Source: JAZDEU01 sp043808545 (GTDB lineage Bacteria; Patescibacteriota; Patescibacteriia; JAZDEU01). From it: a stretch of DNA of 24,942 nucleotides. Below, one piece after another: positions 7,715 to 16,206 of this stretch. Numbering within the stretch: position 1 is the first letter of the stretch; each line of letters opens with the position of its first letter. The position numbers were made by a program, and so were the translations under genes. The stretch is taken from contig JAZDEU010000043.1 of NCBI GenBank assembly GCA_043808545.1, positions 1 to 24,942 on the forward strand, written 5' to 3'. The notes beneath the pieces are model-generated. The model searched no databases. It was not told where the DNA came from and was given only the letters and a program-made list of their open reading frames with translations.

Positions 7715-9013
7715 ATGAACAAAAAAATACTTATTTTTTCTATAGCTTATCCTTTCTCTGCTATTTATAAATCTACTAATAAATATCAACCTTTTGTCGG
7801 AGGTGCTGAATTCGCCATTAAAGAAATTACCGATCGTATTGATGATATTCAATTTGATATGGTTACTTTGAGATTTGATAATAAATTGCCTAAATTTGAA
7901 AGGGTCGGGAATATTAATGTTTATAGGATTGGATTCGCAAAAAAAAATCCGTCATTGGGCGATTCTTTAAAGTTTCCTTTGATGCTTAATAAGTATTTGT
8001 TTGTTTTTCTCGCTTTTATTAAAGCGCAATGTCTGCATAAAAAAAATGATTATAGCGCGATTTGGGGGATGATGGCAGCATATGCAGGATTTGTCGCCCT
8101 TTTTTTTAAAAAGAAAAATAATAGAATTCCGTTTTTGTTAACATTGCAAGAAGGGGATGATTTGGAGTATATTGCCAAAAGAGCAAGTGTTTTAAAGGGT
8201 TTGTTTAAACAAATTTTTACTAAAGCGGATTATATTCAATGTATTAGCAATTATTTGGCTGATTGGGCGATGGAAATGGGGGCGAAGCATCCGATTGAAG
8301 TTGTTCCGAATGGTGTAGACACTTACAAATTTCAAATTTTAAATTTTAAATTTCAAAAAAATATCAAATATCAAATATCACCTGCTTGCACAGACGGAAA
8401 TTTTAAAAAAGAATTTCGTGAAAAACTGGGAATTAGCGAGGATGATAAGGTTATTATTACGGCGTCAAGATTGGTGGAGAAGAATGGGGTTGAGGATTTG
8501 ATAAGGGCGATGGGTAAATTTCAAATTCCAAATTTCAAATTACTAATTGCAGGAAGCGGAAAATTAGAGGATAAGTTAAAAAAATTGGTTCAGGAACTGA
8601 ATTTGCAAAATAATGTTTTATTTCTTGGGCAGATTTCCCAAGATGAACTGCCTAAGTATTTATGGGCATCAGATATTTTTTGCAGGCCGTCGCTTTCCGA
8701 AGGGCTGGGTAATTCATTTTTGGAAGCGATGGCGACGGGAGTGCCGGTTATTGCAACGCCGGTTGGCGGGATTCCAGACTTTTTGATTGACGGAGAAACG
8801 GGAATATTTTGCAAAGTAAAAAATCCAGAAAGCATCGCGGATGCTGTAATGCGCCTGTTGAATGATAAAATTTTGTATGATAAGATTGCGACTAATGGAT
8901 TGCGGTTAGTGGAAGAAAAGTATGACTGGGATAGGATCTCACTTCAGATGAAGGAGATATATAATAAAGTCAAAAGTCAAAAGTCAAAAGTCAAAAATGC
9001 ATCTCAAAAATAA
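7715..9013 (+). CDS. GT4-family glycosyltransferase with in-frame repeat insertions
   Basis: 432 residues, two Rossmann-like domains of the GT-B fold. The N-terminal domain has FVGGAEFAI (27-35) near the start, the C-terminal domain has LLIAGSGKLED and the EX7E donor-site motif (E329, E337) inside SEGLGNSFLEAMATGVP, then GGIPDFL. It probably adds a sugar to a growing lipid-linked glycan on the cytoplasmic side. Residues about 204-229 (TYKFQILNFKFQKNIKYQ and following) do not belong to the family: their DNA (8326-8400) is made of the intergenic words TTTCAAATTTTAAATTT and ATATCAAATATCAAA plus a CCTGCTTGCACAG palindrome. Shorter words lie at about 8516-8546 and at the C-terminus (KVKSQKSKVK). 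Family and domain order are clear; donor and acceptor are not. Confidence 0.92.
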   Translation: MNKKILIFSIAYPFSAIYKSTNKYQPFVGGAEFAIKEITDRIDDIQFDMVTLRFDNKLPKFERVGNINVYRIGFAKKNPSLGDSLKFPLMLNKYLFVFLAFIKAQCLHKKNDYSAIWGMMAAYAGFVALFFKKKNNRIPFLLTLQEGDDLEYIAKRASVLKGLFKQIFTKADYIQCISNYLADWAMEMGAKHPIEVVPNGVDTYKFQILNFKFQKNIKYQISPACTDGNFKKEFREKLGISEDDKVIITASRLVEKNGVEDLIRAMGKFQIPNFKLLIAGSGKLEDKLKKLVQELNLQNNVLFLGQISQDELPKYLWASDIFCRPSLSEGLGNSFLEAMATGVPVIATPVGGIPDFLIDGETGIFCKVKNPESIADAVMRLLNDKILYDKIATNGLRLVEEKYDWDRISLQMKEIYNKVKSQKSKVKNASQK

Positions 9014-9081
9014 AAACTGTCAAAAGTTTAAAGTTTTAAGTTGTGGATTTGAGTTTTGAGATTTGAGGTTTGCGTTTGCAA

Positions 9082-9733
9082 ATGCGTATAGCAATAATTT
9101 CCGATTCACATGACAATTTACCTAATATTTATAAAGCTCTTGAGTGGATGAATAAAAATGGCGTTCAAGAGATTATTCATTGCGGGGATGTTTGTTCTCC
9201 TGCCGCTTTGCGCGAGATAGCAAAAAATTTTAAAGGAACAATACATTTAGCTTATGGAAATGTTGATGGGGATCATGAAGGCATGGAAAGAATGAGGGAT
9301 GAGTTTGGGAATATTATCGTTTGCGGGGAGATTGGGGAATTGGAAATTGGGAAATTAGAAATTGGAAATTGGAAATTGGGGAAATATGGTAAAGAGGGGG
9401 GAGAAGGACAAGATGGGAAAGAAGGGGATAGAGATAAATTTCAAATTTCAAAAAAATATCAAAAGTCAAATTTTAAAAGGGAAAAGAGGGAAAGAGGGGT
9501 GGATAAGGGTTGCGTTTTGCCATTTTCCTCAAGAGGCGAAAGATTTGGCAGAATCTGGAAAATATGATTATGTGTTTTACGGGCATACTCATAAGCCGTG
9601 GGAGGAGATGGTTGGGGAGTGTAAATTATTAAATCCCGGGACTTTGGCGGGGATGTTTTATAGGGCGACTTTTGCGGTGTGGGATACGGTGAATAATAAA
9701 TTTAGTTTAAAAATCTTAGAAAAGTTAAATTGA
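9082..9733 (+). pseudogene. MJ0936/YfcE-type metallophosphoesterase split by a repeat insertion and frameshift
   Basis: The first frame starts MRIAIISDSHDN with D8 and H10, then HCGDV and YGNVDGD, the first metal-binding motifs of the family. The second frame, shifted by one base, carries RVAFCHFPQEA, YGHTHKPWEE, LLNPGTLAG and a normal C-terminus ending at 9733. Between them about 163 bases (roughly 9343-9505) are intergenic-type words (AAATTGGAAATTGG, AAATTTCAAATTTC and G-rich tracts) that encode low-complexity sequence. 163 leaves remainder 1 on division by 3, which explains the frame change. Both frames are open over 9359-9567, so slippage could rejoin them, but no classical slippery site stands out. 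The ATG at 9082 is preferred over an upstream TTG. Intact members are about 150-170 residue phosphodiesterases. Confidence 0.8.
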
Positions 9734-9886
9734 TTGCGTATGGATAAAAATATTACCGAAAAATAATTTTTAATTTCTAATTTTTAATTTTCAATCAATT
9801 TTCAATTATTAAATTTTCAAACAAAATTGTTTAGAAAATGAAAATGGATAGTTCATTGTAAATTGGGAGTTGAGAATTTGAAATTA

Positions 9887-10123
9887 ATGTTAATAAATAT
9901 AAAAGTTATACCTCGTTCCAAGAAAAATGAGGTGATAAAAATTGATGATGAAAATTATCGCGTGCGTTTAACTGCGGCGCCGGTTGACGGGAAGGCGAAT
10001 GACGCACTTATAAGATTGTTAAGCGAGTATTTTAATGTTAGTAAAAGTGAGGTTAGGATTGTGAAAGGCGAGAAGGGAAGAGCGAAGGTAATAGAAATTT
10101 TTAATTTTATAATTTTTAAATAA
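9887..10123 (+). CDS. DUF167/YggU family protein
   Basis: 78 residues from the ATG at 9887; a TTG eight codons earlier is less likely because the family starts close to the INIKVIPRSKKNEV strand. The rest, with APVDGKANDALIRLLSEYF and KSEVRIVKGEKGRAKVIEI, is the complete conserved DUF167 domain. The fold is known from structural genomics but the function is not. It is flanked by A/T word repeats (9734-9886 and 10124-10207) and probably reads with the glycosyltransferase genes. Confidence 0.88.
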   Translation: MLINIKVIPRSKKNEVIKIDDENYRVRLTAAPVDGKANDALIRLLSEYFNVSKSEVRIVKGEKGRAKVIEIFNFIIFK

Positions 10124-10207
10124 TGTTCTAATTTTCCAATTTTTAAAAATTAAGAACTGCTTTAATAATTTTTAAGTTTATAATAAAAATATTTATCAAA
10201 ATAAATT

Positions 10208-11473
10208 ATGAATCTTATAATCGCTACCGGAATCTATCCTCCAGATATCGGAGGACCTGCGACCTATTCTAAAAAAATTGCAGAGGAGTTTAGCAGGCGG
10301 GGATGGGATGTGAAGATAATAACTTACGCTAATTTACGCGAATGTGAAAGCGAATCAATGCGAAATGATGCCAACAAGATTGTAAGAATATCGAAAGCGC
10401 ATAATGTGATGACGCGGTATTTTTTATATACTTGGAATTTGATAAAATTAGCGAAAAATGCGGATTTAATTTATGCGCAGGGACCTGTGAGCGAAGGGTT
10501 GCCGGTCTTTATAGCGAGTAAAGTTACAGGAAGGAAATATATATTGAGGATAGGCGGAGACACGGTTTGGGAGAGATTTTTGTCAAAAAAACAACAAAAC
10601 AAGAAAGCAAAAAAACAAATGGATATAGATGATATGGATGTAGAGACGCGACCTGCCTGCGCAGGCAGGTTTATCGCTTCTGAAAGAACATTTATTGCTT
10701 TAGATGAATTTCAGAACGCAAAAGGACTCCCATGGAATATGAGGATATTAAAGTGGATTAAACGATTCGTGGCAAGGCATGCTGTTAAAATAATTGTTCC
10801 CAGCAAGTGTCTAGAAAAAACTGTTGCAATGTGGGGGGTGGATACTGGAAAAATTAAAGTTATTTATAATTCTGCGGAAGAAGGAAATTGGCAAATTCCA
10901 AATTCCAAATTCCAAATTTCAAAAGTAGGAGAAGGAGATATTATTTTAAGCGCAGGGCGGTTGATCACTTTGAAAGGGTTTGATGCATTGATTGATTTAA
11001 TGCCTAAATTATTAGAAGTTAATAAAAATTTTAAATTGGTGATTGTCGGAGATGGACCGAAAATGGCAAGTCTAAAGTCCAATGTCCAAAGTCAAAAGTC
11101 GTATGATAATAAAATCATTTTAACTGGTAAAATGGAACATAATGAGTTATTGCAATATATGCAAAAAGCTGAAATATTTGTTTTGAATTCCTGTTATGAA
11201 GGATTGTCCAATACTGTAATTGAGGCGATGCAATCCGGTCTTCCGTGTGCGGTTTCTAATGTCGGCGGCAATCCGGAATTAGTGGAAAATGAAAAAAGCG
11301 GATTGCTTTTTGAGTATAATAATAAAGAGCAGATTAAGCAGGCGATTGCGCGATTATGGCGGGATGTGGAATTGCGAAAAATAATAATTGCCGGCGGTTT
11401 TGAGAAAGTAAAGGAATTTAGCTATGAGCGGATGATAGATGATACAGAGGAAATTTTGAATTCTAAATTTTAA
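10208..11473 (+). CDS. GT4-family glycosyltransferase with several repeat-derived insertions
   Basis: 421 residues. The start MNLIIATGIYPPDIGGPATY is the classical GT4 N-terminus. The C-terminal domain has LVIVGDGPK and the EX7E motif in CYEGLSNTVIEAMQSGLP, then GGNPELV. Three segments break the family pattern and coincide with repeat words: about residues 127-157 (KKQQNKKAKKQ and TRPACAGRF, the latter over the perfect 20-bp palindrome at 10651-10670), 227-240 (WQIPNSKFQISK) and 287-300 (LKSNVQSQKS). All preserve the frame. The next gene begins two bases after its stop codon, so the two are cotranscribed. It likely transfers a sugar during surface glycan assembly; specificity is unknown. Confidence 0.92.
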   Translation: MNLIIATGIYPPDIGGPATYSKKIAEEFSRRGWDVKIITYANLRECESESMRNDANKIVRISKAHNVMTRYFLYTWNLIKLAKNADLIYAQGPVSEGLPVFIASKVTGRKYILRIGGDTVWERFLSKKQQNKKAKKQMDIDDMDVETRPACAGRFIASERTFIALDEFQNAKGLPWNMRILKWIKRFVARHAVKIIVPSKCLEKTVAMWGVDTGKIKVIYNSAEEGNWQIPNSKFQISKVGEGDIILSAGRLITLKGFDALIDLMPKLLEVNKNFKLVIVGDGPKMASLKSNVQSQKSYDNKIILTGKMEHNELLQYMQKAEIFVLNSCYEGLSNTVIEAMQSGLPCAVSNVGGNPELVENEKSGLLFEYNNKEQIKQAIARLWRDVELRKIIIAGGFEKVKEFSYERMIDDTEEILNSKF

Positions 11474-11475
11474 AT

Positions 11476-12654
11476 ATGCATATTTTAATGATTTCAATAG
11501 GCAAAGATATATTATGCGAGGGAAGCTCTACGCAGAAGCGGCATTTTGAGTATGGAAAAATTTGCGAGAGTTTGGATATTATTGTATTGGGGAATTATAC
11601 GAAACTACACCAAACAGAACACGACCCCCCCTTTCCGTCAACTGGCGGACACATCAAGGGGGGAAATAATGAAAATGTTAAAATTTACGCGGCTGGCGGA
11701 AATAATAAGATAAGCAGATTTTTTAGAGCGTGCGCGTTGGCGGGAGAAATTGCGAAGAATAATAAAATTGATTTAGTAACGACGCAGGACGCGGTTTATA
11801 CGGGTTTAATCGGGTATTGTTTAAAAAAGAAATTTAAAATTAGGCTTAATGCGCAAATTCACGGATTAGAAGAAAAGTTTTTAAATAAAATATTATTTTT
11901 ATCATTGAAAAAGAAAATAATTAAGAATGCGGATTCTGTAAGAGTTGTGAGTGAGCGATTGAAGGAGTGGGTCGTGGATAAGTATGGAATTGCGAATGAT
12001 AGGATATTTGTAATCCCGATATATACTGAATATGAATCAGGAATCAAGAATCAAGGATTAAGAAATAATCTGCTTGCGCAGGCAGGAGAAATGAAGAAAT
12101 TAGAAATTAGAAATTGGAAATTGGAAAAAAATTTTACTATTCTTACGGTTGGGCGATTAGTAAAGGTGAAAAATATTAAATTGCAGATTGAGGCGATGGC
12201 GGATGTTATAAAAATATTTCCTGATGTACGTTTGGTCATAGTTGGCGATGGTCCGGAAAAAGAAAAATTGCATAGATTGGCAAATAGATTAAAGTTAAAA
12301 GATAAAGTGGAATTTAAAGGATGGCAGGAAAAAGTAAAGCCATATTACGAAAATGCGGATTTATTTTTATTGACAAGCAATAGCGAAGGGTGGGGTTTGG
12401 TTGTAGTGGAAGCAATGAAATTTGGACTGCCAGTTATTATGACAGATGTCGGTTGCGCAGGAGAAGTGATTAAAAATGAGAAAAATGGCATAGTTATCCC
12501 CATTAAAGATAAAAAGGCGTTGATCGCCGCTATAAGCGAGATGATTGCGAATAAAGAAAAACGAGAAGTATTTGCTGAGAAAGGATTAGAAACTGTTAAC
12601 AAATTGCCAGATAAAGAGGAGACTTTGGGACTGTATAGAAGGATGTGGGAATAA
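11476..12654 (+). CDS. GT4-family glycosyltransferase with repeat-derived insertions
   Basis: 392 residues, GT-B fold. The C-terminal domain shows TVGRLVKVKN, LVIVGDGPEKEKL and the EX7E motif in NSEGWGLVVVEAMKFGLP, then AGEVIKNEKNG. It starts two bases after the preceding glycosyltransferase. Two unusual segments are repeat-derived: about residues 45-64 (HDPPFPSTGGHIKGG, over CCCCCC/GGGGGG arms at 11608-11668) and about 184-217 (IKNQGLRNNLLAQAGE then KKLEIRNWKLEK, over 12025-12126, including the CTGCTTGCGCAGGCAGG palindrome). The frame is kept in both. Role in glycan assembly is inferred from family and neighbours. Confidence 0.91.
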   Translation: MHILMISIGKDILCEGSSTQKRHFEYGKICESLDIIVLGNYTKLHQTEHDPPFPSTGGHIKGGNNENVKIYAAGGNNKISRFFRACALAGEIAKNNKIDLVTTQDAVYTGLIGYCLKKKFKIRLNAQIHGLEEKFLNKILFLSLKKKIIKNADSVRVVSERLKEWVVDKYGIANDRIFVIPIYTEYESGIKNQGLRNNLLAQAGEMKKLEIRNWKLEKNFTILTVGRLVKVKNIKLQIEAMADVIKIFPDVRLVIVGDGPEKEKLHRLANRLKLKDKVEFKGWQEKVKPYYENADLFLLTSNSEGWGLVVVEAMKFGLPVIMTDVGCAGEVIKNEKNGIVIPIKDKKALIAAISEMIANKEKREVFAEKGLETVNKLPDKEETLGLYRRMWE

Positions 12655-12721
12655 TATTAGAAATTGAGAAATTAGAAATTAAGAAATTTTTTGGATTTAT
12701 TAAGAATTGATTTTTTATTGT

Positions 12722-13243
12722 ATGTTGCGAAAATTTTTTAATATATTATTTATAATTTTAATCTCCTTGTTTCAGGTAAGTTTTATAAATACTCAAAGAT
12801 TTCCTTTAAATCAAATAAATATTATATTGGTATTTTTAGTGTTATTAGTATTTAATAATTCTAAATATAGCATTTATTTTCTAATGATTTCATCAATGGC
12901 ATTAGAGTTATACTCAAATTATCCTTATGGTTTAATTTTTATATCTTTTGCATTAACATTTTTTTTAATAAGATGGCTTTCAATAGAATTTTTCACTAAC
13001 AAATCCATTTATTCTTCAGCAATGATTTTTATGATAGGAATAGCATTTTTTAATATAATATTGAATGGGATCAATGAAATTTTTTATCGTATGAATTTAA
13101 CCGTTTTTACTTTTGTTAAAAACGGGCAGTACTTCTCTGCTTTTATGTCTAATATTTTTTTAAATCTTGTAATTTTTATTATAGCTTCAATGTTTTATAA
13201 TATGTTTAGAATAAAGATGAAAACAGTATTTATTTTAGAATAG
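12722..13243 (+). CDS. MreD-like integral membrane protein
   Basis: 173 residues from the ATG at 12722 (a TTG five codons earlier is less likely). Very hydrophobic, with five to six membrane segments, a pattern and length typical of the rod-shape protein MreD. Sequence motifs are weak, so the call rests on topology and on position directly before the PBP2 gene, where mreD sits in many genomes. MreD links the MreB/MreC scaffold to the wall synthases at the inner membrane. mreB and mreC are not in the window. An unrelated small membrane protein remains possible. Confidence 0.55.
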   Translation: MLRKFFNILFIILISLFQVSFINTQRFPLNQINIILVFLVLLVFNNSKYSIYFLMISSMALELYSNYPYGLIFISFALTFFLIRWLSIEFFTNKSIYSSAMIFMIGIAFFNIILNGINEIFYRMNLTVFTFVKNGQYFSAFMSNIFLNLVIFIIASMFYNMFRIKMKTVFILE

Positions 13244-13273
13244 TTGCTTGTACAGTAATTTAAAGATATTTTA

Positions 13274-13462
13274 AAACTCAAAAGTCAAAACTCAAAAGTC
13301 AAAATTACAAGTCAAATTTTAAAACTTGCTAAATTCGCAGGGCTTTACACTGTTAGAAATTTTTTAACGGTTAGATGCGTTAAATTTGAAATACGCAAAT
13401 TGCTATGCAGTTTTAAAATTTTAAGTTGTAGCTTTGAGCTTTGAACTTTGAGTTTTGAGTTT
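13274..13462. repeat. Long imperfect palindrome of intergenic words
   Basis: The left arm (AAACTCAAAAGTCAAAAC and on to TTTTAAAACT) is complementary over about 50 bases to the right arm ending GAGTTTTGAGTTT at 13462, with scattered mismatches. The centre contains GGGCTTTACACTG and A/T-rich sequence. It fills the 227-bp gap between the MreD-like and PBP2 genes and stops nine bases before the PBP2 start. Confidence 0.7.
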
Positions 13463-13470
13463 ATGCGCAT

Positions 13471-15423
13471 ATGAATAATTTGTTTGACGATTTTAATAGC
13501 AGACGCGGGATAAAGCTAGATGAAAAATATACTTCGCATTATATTGATGATCTGGATGTTGATAATGGAGAAGAAAATTTAAGGAAAGATGACGAGGACA
13601 GCTTTATCGGAAAGTCCATAAGCTATAAGAGAATAAATTTTCTTATGGTGTTTTTTGTGTTAGGATTATTTATTTTAACTGCAAGAGTCTGGTTTATACA
13701 AATAGCAAATGGAGAGTATTATAGTTCTATCGCCGAAGGAAATCGCATCAGAATAAAAAGCATTAAGCCTCAAAGGGGAATAATTTTTGATAAGAATTAT
13801 AAGCCATTGGTTATCAATGTCCCTAGCTTTTCTTTGAAAATTTTGCAGTCTGATTTGCCAAAAGATGATGGTGAAAAAGATGCGTTAATTAGCGAAGTCG
13901 CAGGTTTAATAAATGAAAAAAAAGAAGACATTTTGAAATTTTTAGAAGAAAATAAAGGGTATTATTATCAGTCGATAATTATAAAAGAAAATATCGGATA
14001 TAATGAAGCTTTAAGTCTTTACATAAAAAGCATTGATATGCCCGGAGTATCGCTAGAAGAAGTGAGCAGGAGGCTTTACATTAGCAATAATGAAATAAAT
14101 TCTATTTCCCATATTTTAGGATATAATGGAAAAATATCAGAAAGCGAATTAGCTGAAAAAAAAGACAAGGAATATCTTCTTGATGATTATATAGGTAAAG
14201 CCGGCGTTGAATTCAGTTTTGAAAATTTGCTTCGGGGGGATTTAGGGAAATCAAGAATAGAAACAAATGCGTTAGGAAAAGAAATACAAATAATTGCAAA
14301 GAAAGATCCTGTTGCAGGCAGTGACATAGTATTATCTATTGATTTTGATTTGCAGAATTATATAGAAAATTTATTAAAAGAAGAACTTAAAAAATTAAAT
14401 AAGACGCGCGCCGCTGTTGTTGTTATAGATCCGCGGCAAGGAGAAGTTTTAAGCCTTGTGAGCATACCCTCTTATGATAATAATTTATTTGTGCAAGGCA
14501 TAGGGCAGGAAGAATACACTAAGCTTTTAGAAGATAAGGACAAGCCGTTGTTTAATAGAGCTATAGCAGGAGCTTATCCGCCAGGTTCAACTTTTAAGCC
14601 TTTGCTTACTGCCATGGCGTTAAAAGAAAATATTATAAACGAGAAAACTACTGTAAGAAGCACTGGAGGAATTTGGGTGGAAAAATGGTTTTTTCCTGAT
14701 TGGCTTCCTGGCGGGCATGGAACAGTAAACATAAAAGGAGCGATAGCTAATTCCGTGAATACATTTTTTTATTATATCGGAGGAGGATATAATGACTTTG
14801 AAGGACTAGGCATAGAAAGAATTGTGAAAGATGGAAAAACTTTAAATTTAGGATCTAAAACAGGCATAGATCTTCCGGGTGAAAATTCGGGATTTTTGCC
14901 AGATCCATTGTGGAAGGCGGATAATTTTGATGAAGCATGGTATATCGGGGATACTTATCATATATCTATCGGGCAGGGATATTTGCTAATGTCTCCATTG
15001 CAAGTAGGTTTATATACATCTTTTTTTGCTAACGGCGGAACTCTGTATAAGCCTAAAATAGTTAAAAGTATAATAACTCCTGAAAAAGAAAGAATTGACA
15101 TAGCCTCAGAGATAATTGCAAAAGATTTTATTTCTAAAAGCGATATAGACATTATAAGAGAGGGGATGAGAGATACTGTCAGGTACGGAAGCGGACGTTT
15201 TTTAGCAGATTTGCCGTATGAAGTTGCGGGAAAAACTGGCACAGCCCAGTTTAATAATAATAATGACGCTCACGCATGGTTTACTTGTTTTGCTCCTTAT
15301 GATAATCCTGAAATAGCTATGACGATTTTAGTAGAGGAGGGCGGAGAGGGAAGTACTGTTTCAGTTCCGATTGTGAAAAATATATTAAAGTATTGGTGGG
15401 CGAAGAAGTCAGAAAGTCCATAA
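13471..15423 (+). CDS. mrdA: Penicillin-binding protein 2 (elongasome transpeptidase)
   Basis: 650 residues. A charged cytoplasmic tail (1-53), one membrane anchor (about 54-78), the PBP dimerisation domain with QRGIIFDKN near 115, and a transpeptidase domain. The three active-site motifs are intact: STFK (S373 to K376), SVN (428-430) and KTG (588-590). It cross-links peptidoglycan on the outer face of the membrane during cell elongation, working with RodA and the Mre proteins. The class B layout with no glycosyltransferase domain, and the MreD-like neighbour, favour PBP2 over the division protein PBP3. The acidic tail is longer than in well-known PBP2 proteins. No Shine-Dalgarno sequence precedes the ATG. 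Confidence 0.93.
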   Translation: MNNLFDDFNSRRGIKLDEKYTSHYIDDLDVDNGEENLRKDDEDSFIGKSISYKRINFLMVFFVLGLFILTARVWFIQIANGEYYSSIAEGNRIRIKSIKPQRGIIFDKNYKPLVINVPSFSLKILQSDLPKDDGEKDALISEVAGLINEKKEDILKFLEENKGYYYQSIIIKENIGYNEALSLYIKSIDMPGVSLEEVSRRLYISNNEINSISHILGYNGKISESELAEKKDKEYLLDDYIGKAGVEFSFENLLRGDLGKSRIETNALGKEIQIIAKKDPVAGSDIVLSIDFDLQNYIENLLKEELKKLNKTRAAVVVIDPRQGEVLSLVSIPSYDNNLFVQGIGQEEYTKLLEDKDKPLFNRAIAGAYPPGSTFKPLLTAMALKENIINEKTTVRSTGGIWVEKWFFPDWLPGGHGTVNIKGAIANSVNTFFYYIGGGYNDFEGLGIERIVKDGKTLNLGSKTGIDLPGENSGFLPDPLWKADNFDEAWYIGDTYHISIGQGYLLMSPLQVGLYTSFFANGGTLYKPKIVKSIITPEKERIDIASEIIAKDFISKSDIDIIREGMRDTVRYGSGRFLADLPYEVAGKTGTAQFNNNNDAHAWFTCFAPYDNPEIAMTILVEEGGEGSTVSVPIVKNILKYWWAKKSESP

Positions 15424-15433
15424 AGTTTATAAA

Positions 15434-15461
15434 GTAGGGGCGCGAAGCATCGCGCCCCTAC
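15434..15461. repeat. GTAGGGGCGCG palindromic hairpin
   Basis: A perfect 11-bp stem GTAGGGGCGCG (15434-15444) pairs with CGCGCCCCTAC (15451-15461) around AAGCAT. It stands just after the PBP2 stop but has no T-run after it, so it is better read as a repeat than a standard terminator. A related sequence lies inside grpE (about 19235-19262). Confidence 0.75.
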
Positions 15462-15556
15462 ATAAAGTTCATAAAGTTATAATGCTTTATTTTAGCTAAA
15501 TATGAAACTATTGACTTTTTAGTAAATAATAATTATTATAGATAGGTTAAATAAAA

Positions 15557-15673
15557 ATAATCCGAATCCACGAATGGTATCCGAATGCCCCGAAAACGAA
15601 TTCATCCGAATTATTCGGATTGTTTATTCGGGTATTCGTATCATTCGGATAACAATTTGTAGGTTCGGATTAT
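15557..15673. repeat. TCCGAAT palindromic element before greA
   Basis: A 117-bp imperfect palindrome with ends ATAATCCGAA and TTCGGATTAT and inner arms TATCCGAATG and CATTCGGATAAC. It ends eight bases before the greA start. Its left half is inverted and nearly identical before fusA (4275-4330), and a diverged relative lies before hrcA (17806-17921). Confidence 0.82.
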
Positions 15674-15680
15674 ATTTTAT

Positions 15681-16136
15681 ATGTCATATATTACTAAAGA
15701 AGGTTTAGAAAAATTAAAGAAAGAAAAGGAGAATTTAGAAAAAAATGAACGTCCTGAAATTATTGAAAGAATAAAGAGGGCAAAAGAATTAGGAGATTTG
15801 TCTGAAAATGCTGAATACCATGATGCTCGCGAAGAGCAGTCTTTTATTGAAGGTCGTATTTTAGAGCTTAAAGATATTATAAATCATGCTGTAATTATTG
15901 ATGAGAATGAGAAATCGGGCGGAGTTATTAAAGTGGGTTCTACTTTTGAAGTAAAAGCAGGAAGCCTAAAAAAAGAATTTACCCTTGTTGGCTCAACAGA
16001 GGCAGATCCTATGCAAGGGCTTATTTCTAATGAATCGCCGTTGGGCAGAGCTTTTTTAGGTTGCAAAAAAGGGGAAAGCGTGGAAGTAGTTGTGCCTAAG
16101 GGGAATGTGCAGTATAAAATTATTAAGATAAAATAG
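15681..16136 (+). CDS. greA: Transcription elongation factor GreA
   Basis: GreA enters the RNA polymerase secondary channel and stimulates cleavage of backtracked transcripts. 151 residues, close to the usual 158. Residues 1-75 form the antiparallel coiled coil with the conserved tip GDLSENAEY (38-46) carrying the acidic residues. The C-terminal FKBP-like domain has GSTEADPMQGLISNESPLGRAF. No Shine-Dalgarno sequence is present. adk follows after about 70 bases of ATGAATTATGAATC words. Confidence 0.97.
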   Translation: MSYITKEGLEKLKKEKENLEKNERPEIIERIKRAKELGDLSENAEYHDAREEQSFIEGRILELKDIINHAVIIDENEKSGGVIKVGSTFEVKAGSLKKEFTLVGSTEADPMQGLISNESPLGRAFLGCKKGESVEVVVPKGNVQYKIIKIK

Positions 16137-16206
16137 AAGTAGAAGCATGAATTATGAATTATGAATCATGAATCATGGTAAATGATGGATTTTATTTTTA
16201 TTAACT

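Noticed and set aside
9359..9567. Programmed frameshift in the phosphoesterase
   Set aside because: No typical slippery heptamer or conserved stimulator is evident, and the overlap consists of inserted words, so a disrupted gene is the simpler reading.
15434..15461. Intrinsic terminator after the PBP2 gene
   Set aside because: The hairpin is perfect but no T-run follows, and a relative of it lies inside grpE, so it is a dispersed repeat.
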